Position numbers and translations under genes: made by a program
Shown: one piece after another, positions 45,262-54,871 of the stretch
How positions within the stretch are numbered: the stretch's first letter is position 1
How the letters are laid out: each line of letters begins with the position of its first letter
Assembly (NCBI GenBank): GCA_947471745.1
Contig: CANJKZ010000139.1
Location: 2,246,501-2,310,500, forward strand
Source of the DNA: Closterium sp. Naga37s-1
Taxonomy: Eukaryota; Streptophyta; Zygnematophyceae; Desmidiales; Closteriaceae
Length of the DNA: 64,000 nt
Reading direction: 5' to 3'
The notes under the pieces: model-generated
The model's database searches: none
Seen by the model: the letters and a program-made list of their open reading frames with translations, nothing else
Told to the model about the DNA's origin: nothing

Positions 45262-46115
45262 GTCTGGCTGTTAACCACAGTACCCTGAGCAGGACTTGCG
45301 CTAGCTTCTGCCGGCCAAGGCAGTGAGCTAGAGCTGCGTGGGTTGAGTGCGGTGTGCATGGGAGCTGCAGGGGTGTTGGACTTTGTGGCTGCTTGTGGCT
45401 GGTTTGTCAGAGGGTGGCTTCTGTCTTGCTGCTGCTTATGGGTGTTAGGTACAGGGAGGCGATGGGGAGAGATAGGGAGGAGTGCAGAGGAATGGGGAGA
45501 GAAGGGCTGCGAAAAGCCGAGTGGGTGTTTCTGTGTGCCGGTTCTGCTGCATGGGGAGTGCGCAAGCGTTATAGTGTAGGAGTGTGTAGTGTAGTGTAAG
45601 CGTGGAAGAGAAAAGCGTCCATCCAGAGTCCATGGCATGTGCATTGTGCATTGTGCATTGCATGGCTGGCCGCAGTGCTGCCGCTTCGCTTCAACCCCTG
45701 TGCCTGTGAGCCCCCGAGGGTTGGCAGGGAGGGTTTGCAGCTGTATGGGAAACACTCTTGACTTGAGGATTCTCAGCAGTGCCTGCAGCACCACAGCCAG
45801 CCAGTCAGCCTTGTGCATTGGCATTTGGGGGTGGGCATTTTGGCAATGTGGGCGCAAGGGAGGGTGTAAATGAAAGGTGGTTCTTTTTTTGTTGTGTTTA
45901 ATCAGTTCAGTTGCCTTTTTAGTATTCAATAGCCAATGTTTCTCCCAAATAGCATTGCTAGGGTTTAGGGACAAAGCGATTTGAAAGGATGATTGATTTG
46001 GTAGCAATATACATGATACTAAACTCCGCAATGGACATCGTCTGCAATATACCGGGATAAACTCCTGTGGTAACTGGCAGGGCAATACACAACACCTAAA
46101 TGCACACCCCTTCCA
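45262..46115. other. intergenic; no gene recognised
   Basis: Probably the 3' untranslated and downstream region of the HSP20-like gene. The frames on either strand are low-complexity or short. No terminator can be pinpointed. Confidence 0.45.
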
Positions 46116-46116
46116 T

Positions 46117-46275
46117 GTGCCTGCCTGCCTGCCTGCCTGCCACGCCTGCCTGCCTGCCTGCCTGTCGCGCCTGCCCTGCCTGCGCTGCCACTGCTGCTAC
46201 TGCTGCTCCTTCTGTTACTACTGCTAGGCTCTTACTGCTGCTGCTACTGCTACTACTGCTACTGCTGCTACTGGC
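46117..46275. repeat. CCTG and CTG/CTA microsatellites
   Basis: (CCTG)n-like DNA, then CTGCTGCTACTG-type runs, directly bordering the 5' truncation point of Copia-2. Confidence 0.9.
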
Positions 46276-46284
46276 GGTGGCCAG

Positions 46285-48360
46285 ATGCAGCTCCAGCGAC
46301 GTCCGCGTGAGTCTCTCACGCCCCAGCAGCTTCATGAGTGGTACGCTAGTTGGGGTTGTCGCGGTAGCCGTCGTGGCTGTCGCCCTGGAGCTCGTCAGTC
46401 GGGAGCGTCTGGCAGTGGCCAGCTGCAGCTGCAGCGGCGTCCGCGCGAGACACTTACGCCCCAGCAGCTTCGTGAGTGGGCTCAGAGTAGAGGGTCTTTG
46501 AGTACCGTTCGCTGCCCGTACGTCATTCGCACAGGTGATCGGGCTGGTCAGGCTTGCGGGACGCCTGGTCACACACAGTCCCGCTGCTTCGCCCGTCTGA
46601 GCGACGCCTGGCGTACCGAGTTTGGCGACGAGGCTGAGCTCCCCACCTGGCTGGAGCTGCTTGGACAGAGGGTAGATATCTTTGCTCTTGACTATGATGC
46701 TATTCTCACTGCCATGTATGCATTGCCTACTAGTGCTGACCGTGCCTGTTACCTGTGCGTACCGCCTGACCCAGGTATAGAGCCTGCTGCTCTAGGTGCT
46801 GGTGAGGCTGCTGCTCTAGGTGCTAGTGCGTCCCCTGCTCTAGGTGCTGGTGAGGCTGCTGCTCCAGGTGCTGGTGAGTCTGCTCTCTCTGGTACTGCGC
46901 CTGCTGAGGCCTTGTACACCTTCACACTTGACTCCGGTGCTTCTCGCTCCTTCTTTCGCGACAACACCACCCTCACGCCGCTCAGTCGGCCGGTTGCAGT
47001 CTCCCTGGCAGACCCTTCTGGGGGTCCAGTCCGTGCGACCTCCACCACTGTCCTCCCTTGTCCTGCTGTCCCGTCCGGCACACTGTCGGGTCTTTACCTC
47101 CCCTCGTTCTCTACGAACTTGGTGGCGGGTTCTGCGCTCCAGGACGCGGGTGTTCACCAGTTCACCCCTGCCTACGAGCGTGTGACACACTGCACGTGTG
47201 CTCAGACGGGTCGTCACCTGGCTACCTTCACTCGGCAGCCGGGGTCGGGCCTGTACACACTGACCACTGAGTCCCCTCAGGTAGCTGCGTCTGCGTTAGG
47301 TCAGCTAGCGGCCCCCTGCTCGTGTCGCGCCTTGTCGCATCAGACCCTCCTTTGGCACCACCGCCTTGGTCACCCCTCGGTGCAGCGCCTTCGTAGCATG
47401 CACCGCCGTGTCCTTGTCTCTGGTCTTCCTAGGGTTCTCCCTCCCCTCCCACCCTCGCCTGCTCCTCCCTGTCTTCCCTGTGTCGAGGGGCGGCAGCGCG
47501 CCGCTCCTCATTCCTCCTCGTTCCCTCCCATAGAGGATCCCCTGCAGACTCTCCACCTGGACGTGTGGGGCCCAGCCCGCGTCCGTGGACAGGGCCACGA
47601 GCGGTACTTCCTGCTGGTCGTCGACGACTACATGCGTTACACCACGGTCTTCCCCTTGCAGCGCAAGGGGGAGGTCCCTGATGTTTTGATCCCCTGGATC
47701 CGCGCTGTTCGTCTCCAGCTCCGCGAGCGGTTGCAGTCGGACTTTCCTGTCCTGCGTCTGCACTCTGACAGAGGTGGTGAGTTCTCCTCAGACCTCTTGG
47801 CAGCCTTCTGTGCGGAGCACGGCATCCGCCAGACGTTCACGCTTCCGGCCTCTCCGCAGCAGAATGGGGTTGCTGAGCGCCGCATTGGCTTGGTCATGGA
47901 GGTCGCTCGTACCTCCATGATCCATGCGGCTGCCCCCCAGTTTCTGTGGCCGTTTGCGGTCCGGTACGCCGCGCATCAGCTCAACCTCTGCCGTGTCTCC
48001 TTGCCGGAGACCTCGCCCACACTGCTGTGGACGGGGAAGGTTGGCGATTCGTCGCGTTTCCGGGTCTGGGGTGCTCGTGCCTTTGTCCGCGATACCTCCG
48101 CGGACAAGCTCTCCGCCCGCGCTGTTCCATGTGTCTTCCTTGGCTTTGTCCTTGAAGTGCCTGGTTGGCAGTTTTACCACCCCACCTCGCGCCGTGTCTT
48201 CCCCTCTCAGGACGTCACGTTCGACGAGTCGGTTCCCTTTTACCGTCTCTTCCCCTACCGTACTGCCCCTCTCCCCCCCCCGCCGCTCTTCCTCGCTCCA
48301 GGTGCTCCCCAGGTAGACCCCCTCCCCGCTCCCGGTCCTGCTCCTTCAGGTGTGTCTTAG
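46285..48360 (+). pseudogene. Copia-2 gag remnant, protease and integrase
   Basis: Two related N-terminal repeats (RPRESLTPQQLHEWY, RPRETLTPQQLREW) precede a Cys/His region (CPYVIRTGDRAGQACG) and ARLSDAWRTEFGD. The protease has an intact site, TLDSGASRSFF. Integrase shows LLWHHRLGHPSVQRL with CLPCVEG, then the DDE triad: Asp in LHLDVWGPARV, Asp in LHSDRGGEFSS, Glu in QQNGVAERRIG. The frame ends at a TAG (48358-48360). The next open stretch is in the same frame, so this is one nonsense codon in an otherwise continuous polyprotein. Confidence 0.88.
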
Positions 48361-48375
48361 GTAGACCCTCCTCCC

Positions 48376-51300
48376 TTGACTGCGCCGGTTGAGGTCACTG
48401 GTGACTCAGGTCCTGCTGAGGGTGGTCCTGCTCGGGGTGCTGCTTCTGGGGTTGCGGAGCCTGGGGGTGCTGAGCCTGGGGGTGCGGAGACTGGAGGTGC
48501 TGAGCCTGGGGGTACTGAGTCTGGGGGTGCTGCACCTGGGGGCGCTGAGGCGTCTGGTGAGCAGTCTCCCTGGAGCGGCCGTCTCCGTAGTCGCTCCGCT
48601 GGTGCCTCGCCGCTGCACTCTCGTCGTCGACTCCCTCTCTCCCCACAGCAGCTGCTTGAGTGGTACGTTGGCCGTCAGGGTCGCGCTGCTGGAGCTAGGG
48701 GCCCTGCTGCGGGAGGCGCTGGAGCTGGTGACTCTGCTACTGGAGTTGTTTCTGCTAGAGGTTCTGGAGCTGCTGAGGGTGCTGGAGCTGGAGGTTCTGG
48801 AGCTGCTGGAGGTGCTGGCGCTGGTGGCGCTGGAGCTGGAGGTGCTGGCGCTGGTGGCGCTGGAGCTGGAGGTTCTGGAGCTGCTGAGGGTGCTGGCGCT
48901 GGAGGTTCTGGAGCTGCTGCGGGTGCTGGCGCTGAGGGTTCTGAGTCTGCTGTTACGCGGTCTCCTTGGAGTAGCCGCCTTCGTCCGCGTGTGCCTCTCA
49001 CCTCACAGCAGCTGCACGACTGGTACGGTCGCCGTCAGGGTCGCGCTTCTGGAGCTCGCGGCTCTTCCGCTGGAGGTACTTCTGCTGACGTCACTGGAGC
49101 TGGGAGTGGTGCTGGTCCCGGAGGTGCTCGTACTGGAGGTACTGGAGCTGCTGGGGCTGGAGGTGCTGAGCCTGAGGGTGCTACTGCTGGAGACCCTGGG
49201 TCTGGGGGTGCTGCTGCTGGAGACACGGAGGCTGGAGACCCTGGGACTGGAGGTGCCGGTTCTGGGGGTGATGCTGTTGGTGGAGCTGGTCCTGGAGGAG
49301 CTGGCGCTGAGGGTTCTGGAGCTGCTGGAGGTGCTGGAGCTGCTGGGGGTACTGGAGCTGCTGGTGCTGGTGTCACTGCACAGCCGCGCCTGTTCTTCGC
49401 TCCGCCGTCTCCGTCGTCTCAGCCACTGCCTGACTCTGTGCTTCGCCATGTTCTTAGTCTCCCTTCGTCTACTGGTCTTCCGTTACAGCCTGGCTCACGG
49501 CTGCCTGCTCCTTCTCCTTACACTGAGCAGACAGGGGGTCTTACTGAGCGTCGTGAGCCTGCGTCGCGTCCTGTCTCGCCTGTCCGTTCTGGTAGTTCCG
49601 GTCGTCGTGTTCCTCGTCCGCGTCAGCCGGCTGTCCCCGACACCCACCTCGTAGTCCGTTGTCCTTCCTCTCCCCCGCAGCGTGTTCCTCTGCCGTCTCC
49701 TCCTGCGTCTTCTCTGCCTGTCGTTGCGGACCTTGAGTCTGACCGGTTTCGTGCTGAGCACCCTACTGTCACGCGTCTGCTAGCCACAGTTGTCACTGAC
49801 CCGTCGTTTGAGTCTGCTGCTGCGTCTGCCTTAGTCGCTGAGCTTGTTGACTTTTCTGCTGCCTGTCGTCTAGACTACGCTGCTAGTCTTGTTGCTGAGT
49901 CTGAGTCTGTCTGTCCTCCGTCCGTCGGGGGTGAGTGTGCTCTTGGCACGGACGTCCTTGAGGACAGACAGGAGGACCTTGAGTGTCTTGCAGCCGCTGC
50001 GCCTCATCTCGTGTCCATGCTGCTTGCCCCTGAGGGAGACCCGGATGCTCCAGACATCCCGACCCCGCGCTCTTACGCTGAGGCGATCGCGGGTGAGTAC
50101 TCCTCTCAGTGGCAGACAGCCATGGACACAGAGATGGCATCCTGGAAGTCCACAGGCACTTACGTTGACGAGGTTCCCCCTCCTGGGGCGAACATCGTCA
50201 GTGGCATGTGGATTTTCAGGGTGAAGCGGCCGCCAGGTTCTTTGCCTGTCTTCAAGGCTCGTTACGTTGCTCGAGGCTTCAGTCAGCGGGAGGGAGTCGA
50301 CTTCTTCCATACCTTCTCCCCCACCCCGAAGATGACCACTTTTCGGGTACTGCTGCACGTTGCCGCTCAGCGTGACTACGAGCTTCACTCTCTTGACTTT
50401 AGCACAGCGTTCTTACAGGGCAGCCTGCACGAGGAGATCTGGCTGCGCCGCCCTCCTGGCTTCACTGGGTCGTTCCCTCCTGGTACCCAGTGGAGCCTCC
50501 GGCGGCCGGTCTACGGTCTCCGCCAGTCGCCACGTGAGTGGCACGACACACTGAGGACGACACTTGCTGCTCTTGGGTTTGCTCCGTCGACTGCTGACCC
50601 GTCGCTGTTTCTGCGCACCGACACTTCGCTGCCGCCGTTCTACATCCTCGTGTACGTCGACGACTTGGTCTTTGCCACTGCTGACACTGAGGCTCTCGCC
50701 CTGGTGAAGTCGGAGCTGCAGAAGAGACACACGTGCACAGACCTGGGTGAGCTGCGCAGTTACCTTGGCTTGCAGATCACCCGGGACAGAGCACGCCGCA
50801 CCATCACACTGACTCAGTCACACATGGTGCAGCAGGTCCTTCAGCGCTTCGGCTTCACCTGGTCCTCGCCACAGCACACTCCTCTGGCTACAGGTCACTC
50901 GCTCTCAGCTCCACCTTCGGACGAGTCCGTAGAGCCGAGTGGTCCTTACCTAGAGCTAGTGGGCTGCCTCATGTACCCGATGACCTGCACTCGTCCTGAC
51001 CTTGCGTACCCTCTTGGCCTTCTGGCTCGCTACCTGGCTCCTGGTCGGCACCGAAAGGTGCACATGGATGCTGCTAAGAGGGTACTACGCTACTTGTGCA
51101 GTACATTGGGCATGGGGCTCGTGCTTGGAGGGCGGAGCCCAGTTGTCCTCACTGGGCACTCAGACGCTTCTTGGGTTGACGACCAGGCTACGCAGCGGTC
51201 GTCACAGGGTTACACCTTCAGCCTTGGCTCTGGCTCTGTTTCTTGGCGTTCTACACGCTCGTCTTCAGTTCTCAGCTCCAGTTGTGAGGCTGAGATCTAC

Positions 51301-51597
51301 GCCACAGCCATGGCTGCACAGGAGTTACGCTGGCTCACCTACCTGCTGACCGACCTGGGAGAGCGGCCTCGTTCTCCTCCAGTGCTGTACGTCGACAACA
51401 AGGCCGCCATTGCCTTGTGTGAGGAGCACAGACTGGAGCACAGAACGAAGCACATCGCTCTGCGTACTTCCTGGCTCGAGAGTTGCAGCAGCGTGGTCAG
51501 CTTCGTCTTGCTCACGTGGCCACTCGGGCCAACACTGCTGATATATTCACCAAGGCACTTCCGTCTGGTGATCATCAGCGTTTCTGCACTTTGTTAG
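48376..51597 (+). pseudogene. Copia-2 reverse transcriptase / RNase H with Gly/Ala-rich linker
   Basis: The first ~330 residues are Gly-Ala-rich repeats (GAGAGGSGAA and similar) containing two more SxQQLxxWY motifs (LSPQQLLEWYVGRQG, LTSQQLHDWYGRRQG) like those in the gag remnant. Reverse transcriptase motifs follow: MWIFRVKRPPGSLPVFKARY, SLDFSTAFLQGSLHEEIW, YGLRQSPREWHD and catalytic YVDDLVFAT. RNase H shows HSDASWVDDQATQRSSQGY, SSSCEAEIYATAM and YVDNKAAIALCEEH. After RTKHIALR at about 51,463 the frame shifts by one base: the expected C-terminal motifs continue in another frame, so the reported stop is spurious. Confidence 0.9.
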
Positions 51598-51639
51598 GCC
51601 TTGTGCCCACTTTTCTTCACTTGCTGTAGACTTTGCTTG

Positions 51640-53065
51640 TACTGTGATCTATATATATACCTGCATGCTTGCTCTGCTAGGTAGAGATCACTGTGTTGTT
51701 GTTGTTGCATATATACATCTGCATGTGAACTGGCCTTGTGGCCCTTTGCTTGTGCTCAGTGTGTGTGGTGACGTTGTGATCCACCCTGAGCTTGCTTTGC
51801 TCCTCTTGACTGGTCTTGTGACCCCTTGCTCTCCCCCACTTTGCCTGTGGGCTCGCCTCACGCTTCCGCTACTGTTTTTCCGGTCGCGCGCCTCGGGCGC
51901 GTGGCGATTTTCGTCCTGTCCCGCGCCCGGGTGGCGCGTGACATCTTTTCTGCCCGTCGCGCGCCCCGTGGCACGCGACGGTGCCCTGCCCGTCGTGCGC
52001 CCCATGGCACGCGACGGTGCCCTGAACTGCCCCTCGCGTGCCCCGTGGTGCGCGACGGTGCCCTGAGCCGCCGCGGACCCGCCCCTGGCGCCCGCGACGG
52101 TGCCCTGAGCCGCCGCGGACCCGCCCCTGGCGCCCGCGACGGTGCCCTGAGCCGCCGCGGACCCGCCCCTGGCGCCCGCGACGGTGCCCTGAGCCGCCGC
52201 GGACCCGCCCCTGGCGCCCGCGACGGTGCCCTGAGCCGCCGCGGACCCGCCCCTGGCGCCCGCGACGGTGCCTTGCGCCGCCGCGGACCCGCCCCTGGCG
52301 CCCGCGACGGTGCCCTGAGCCGCCGCGGACCCGCCCCTGGCGCCCGCGACGGTGCCCCTGCCTCACCCGCGCCTGCACTCGGTGCAGCCGCCCCTGCACC
52401 ACCCAGCGCCTGCCCTTGGAGCAGCCGCCCCCGCTCCTGCACTCGGTGCAGCCGCCTCTGCCTCACCCCGCGCATGCACTCGCTGCAGCCGCCCCTGCCC
52501 TACCCGCGCCGACCCTCTGTAGCCGCTCTGCGGCTTTCTCCCCGCCCCCCCCCTCCTCCTTCGTCTCCCTGCAGCCGTGGGGGGGAGGGTATGGGGGTGG
52601 CGGGTGAGGGGGTGATGGGTGGTGTGCTTCCCTTCCCCTCCTCCTCCTTTCGTCCCCACTGCTGCAGCTGCCGTTGGGGGGGAGGGTGTGAGGGTGTGGG
52701 GGAGCCGGGGGAGTGGCACTGGGGTGGCGGGTGTGAGACCAACCAGCAGCCGTCCCTCCACCTCTCCTCTCTTCCCCCCTCTGCTGCTCCTGCAGCAGTG
52801 TGGGGGGGAGGGGGAGGGGGAGGGTGAGGGGATGGAGGGGGTGACCAGCCAGCGCCAGCCCGCCTCCTCTCTCTCCCTGCCGCCCCTCCTGTGGTCGGGG
52901 GGGGAGGAGAGTAAGGTGGTGGCAGAAGTGCCTTGCTGTCGCCTGCCCCTTTGCTGCCGAACCTGTTCTGCTGCCTTGCCTGCTGTTGCTGTTTTCTCTG
53001 TCTGTGGTGTACCCCTGCAGGTTGTGTCTTTCACTTAGCTATTCCTGCATGCAGTTACGGGGGGA
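51640..53065 (+). other. non-coding LTR-unit internal region, copy 1
   Basis: GC-rich sequence with repeated CGCGCCCCGTGGCGC-like hairpins, then CTGCTGCAGCTGCCG and G-run motifs, ending in GGGGGGA, a polypurine tract directly before the LTR-like block at 53,066. From about 51,840 it is homologous to sequence after 53,228 (GCCTGTGGGC, GCTTCCGCT, TCGCGCGCC in the same order). No protein domain seen. Confidence 0.6.
52057..52350 (+). repeat. 42-bp tandem repeat, 7 units
   Basis: Unit GGTGCCCTGAGCCGCCGCGG plus ACCCGCCCCTGGCGCCCGCGAC; seven copies with one variant unit. 42 is divisible by three, so several frames stay open (for example ALSRRGPAPGARD), but nothing suggests translation. Confidence 0.95.
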
Positions 53066-53200
53066 TGTCAGAATTATATATAACTGCATGTAGTTCTAGC
53101 TGTAGTGTAGTCATACATTTGTTATTGCTTGGTGGTGCACCCTTTCTGAACTATAACTTGTACTTGTTTCTCATATTGCATCATTCCTCATTTCTTCACA
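53066..53200 (+). repeat. 135-bp LTR-like block with polypurine tract and primer-binding site
   Basis: Starts TGTCAGAATTATA directly after GGGGGGA and ends TTCTTCACA directly before TGGAATCAGAGAC, a close match to the initiator-Met tRNA primer-binding site. Having a 3'-type signal on its left and a 5'-type signal on its right means one LTR is shared by two adjoining internal regions. Confidence 0.75.
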
Positions 53201-53213
53201 TGGAATCAGAGAC
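53201..53213 (+). other. primer-binding site of the non-coding LTR unit
   Basis: TGGAATCAGAGAC matches TGGTATCAGAGC apart from one substitution and one inserted base. Confidence 0.7.
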
Positions 53214-54351
53214 TGTTACGTCCTGGCCTGTGGGCCCCACGTGCTTCCGCTGCTTTCCTCTCTGTCGCGCGCCCCGTGGCGCACGACGCTTTTTTTCTTC
53301 CCGCCACGCGCTCGGGGCGCATGGCGGTTTTCTGCCCGCCGTGCGCCCCGAGGCGCGTGGCGGCTTCCTTATTCGCGCGTCACCCCGGGGACCCGCGCGT
53401 CCCCCCCCGTCGACGGTCGCGTCGCCCCTCCTGGAGCCCGTCGCATCGTCCGGAAAACCGACGCGCGGCCCCCCGTCGCCCCGTCGCGCCGCCCTGGGGA
53501 GCCGCTCGCGGCCCCCCTGCTGCCCCGTCGTGGCGCCCTGGGGAGACGCGCGCGGCCCCCCACCCCCGCAATCCCGTCACGGCGCCGTGAGGAGCCGCGC
53601 GCGGCTCCCGCTACCCCGTCGCGCCGCCCTGGGGAGCCGCGCGCGACCCCCTGCTGCCCCGTCGCGGCGCCCTGGGGGGCGCGCGCGCCCCCCTGCTGCC
53701 CCGTCGTGACGCCCTGGGGGCCGCCCGCCGTCCCCCGCGCCGTCCCCCGCGCTCCTGCTCCGTGCCACCCGTTTTAGGGTTTGGGGGTGGTGAGTGTGGG
53801 GGCGGTGGCTATGGGGGTGGCGGTTGTGTGAACCGTCCCCTACTCCTCCTCCTCCTCCGTCTCCCACTGCTGCAGCTGCCGCTGAGGGGGGTGGGTGTGT
53901 GGGAGTCGAAGGAGTGGTACTAGGGGGGTGACGTGGGAGTGGAGCTAGGGGTGCAGCAAGGGGTGTGTGAAAGGGGGATGGGATAGTTGGGGGAGGTTGA
54001 GAGGAGGCTGCCGTCTTGTCGTCCGCAGCACCTGTAGTCCGGGGCGCTGTCCTGGTAGCCCAGAGAGCCTGCTGCGCCTGTCGCCCGTGGGTCCGTTGCT
54101 CCTGCCGCTCTTCGTAGCCGCCGAGCCAGTTACTCCAGTAGTCCGGGGCGCTGTCCCGGTAGCCACTGTGCCAGCCGCTCCTGTAGCCCGTGTGTCTGCA
54201 GCTTCAGCCGTCGCCTCCCATCTTCTCGCCCCCACAGTCTCTCCTCCTCCTCACTTGCCCTTTGTGAATGCCTCTAGCCTTGCTTGTCCTTGTGAACCTG
54301 CTCTATGCCTGCTTGCTGTGCTGATTATACCCCACTTTGACTATGGGGGTG
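53214..54351 (+). other. non-coding LTR-unit internal region, copy 2
   Basis: Begins with CGCGCGCCCCGTGGCGC-type hairpins, continues as C-rich repeats (CCCGTCGCGCCGCCCTGGGG) and a CTGCTGCAGCTGCCGCTG motif as in copy 1, and ends ATGGGGGTG before the next LTR. Open frames are compositional. No Gag or Pol. Confidence 0.6.
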
Positions 54352-54663
54352 TGTCAGATTATAATGCTTGTCTAGCCTGCAGTGGGGTACTCTGTAGTGA
54401 GTACGGCCCCTTAGGGTTTCCTATTTGTATCCCAACTGTTGCTAGTCAAACTCTCCTTTGCTCGATTCTCTCTTGCCTAGCTAGGTAAACCCTAGCTATG
54501 GCTCCTCATTATGCTTACTATTCTGACAGTGTCAAATGCTATATCTGCTATATATGTTTAGGCTGTAGTGGGGTAGCCAATATGGGGTACAACCCCTTTT
54601 AGGGTTTCATATTTGTACCCAACTCTTTCATATTTCATTCATTCCTGCTGCTAGATTCTGACA
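54352..54663 (+). repeat. LTR-like block made of two tandem diverged sub-copies
   Basis: The first sub-copy runs TGTCAGATTATA .. TATTCTGACA (54352-54529), the second TGTCAAATGCTA .. GATTCTGACA (about 54531-54663). Both share GTGGGGTA, TAGGGTTTC and ATTTGTA-CCCAACT in order, and both have TGTCA/TGACA inverted ends. The start resembles the block at 53,066. A purine-rich ATGGGGGTG precedes it; no primer-binding site follows, as expected for a 3' LTR. Confidence 0.65.
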
Positions 54664-54871
54664 CCAACCCCTACCGACCATGCATTCAGGTGATTACGGG
54701 TCTGCTCTGCTGCACATGCCAGGCCAGGAGTGTGGCACAGGGAGCATGGCGCGACTGCCAAGCCCCCTAGCAACAGCAAACCTCTCTCTAATTCACACAT
54801 GGACACCGCAGCAAGGCCACTCTCGCCAAGCAACCAGGGCCCAAACTAGGTTTAGGGTCACTCTTTCAAAT

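Larger units (their letters stand above)
46285..51630 (+). mobile_element. 5'-truncated Ty1/Copia element (Copia-2)
   Basis: Partial gag, protease, integrase, reverse transcriptase and RNase H in Copia order. No 5' LTR or primer-binding site is visible; the 5' edge abuts microsatellite. Coding is interrupted once by an in-frame stop and once by a frameshift. LTR-like sequences further downstream (53,066 and 54,352) may derive from the same family, but I could not tie them to this copy. Confidence 0.88.
52770..53391 (+). repeat. 622-bp segment duplicated in inverted orientation at 59,220-59,841
   Basis: The two copies have the same length, and the stretches I compared are identical. The segment includes the polypurine tract, the 135-bp LTR-like block, the primer-binding site and the start of the following internal region. 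Confidence 0.93.

Noticed and set aside
51641-51692. 52-bp block with TGATCT/AGATCA ends resembling a tiny LTR
   Set aside because: The interior is AT microsatellite; there is no partner copy, primer-binding site or polypurine tract.
51826-52827. 333-residue frame with RRGPAPGARD repeats
   Set aside because: Consequence of the 42-bp repeat inside non-coding LTR-unit DNA; no domain, and both strands are open.
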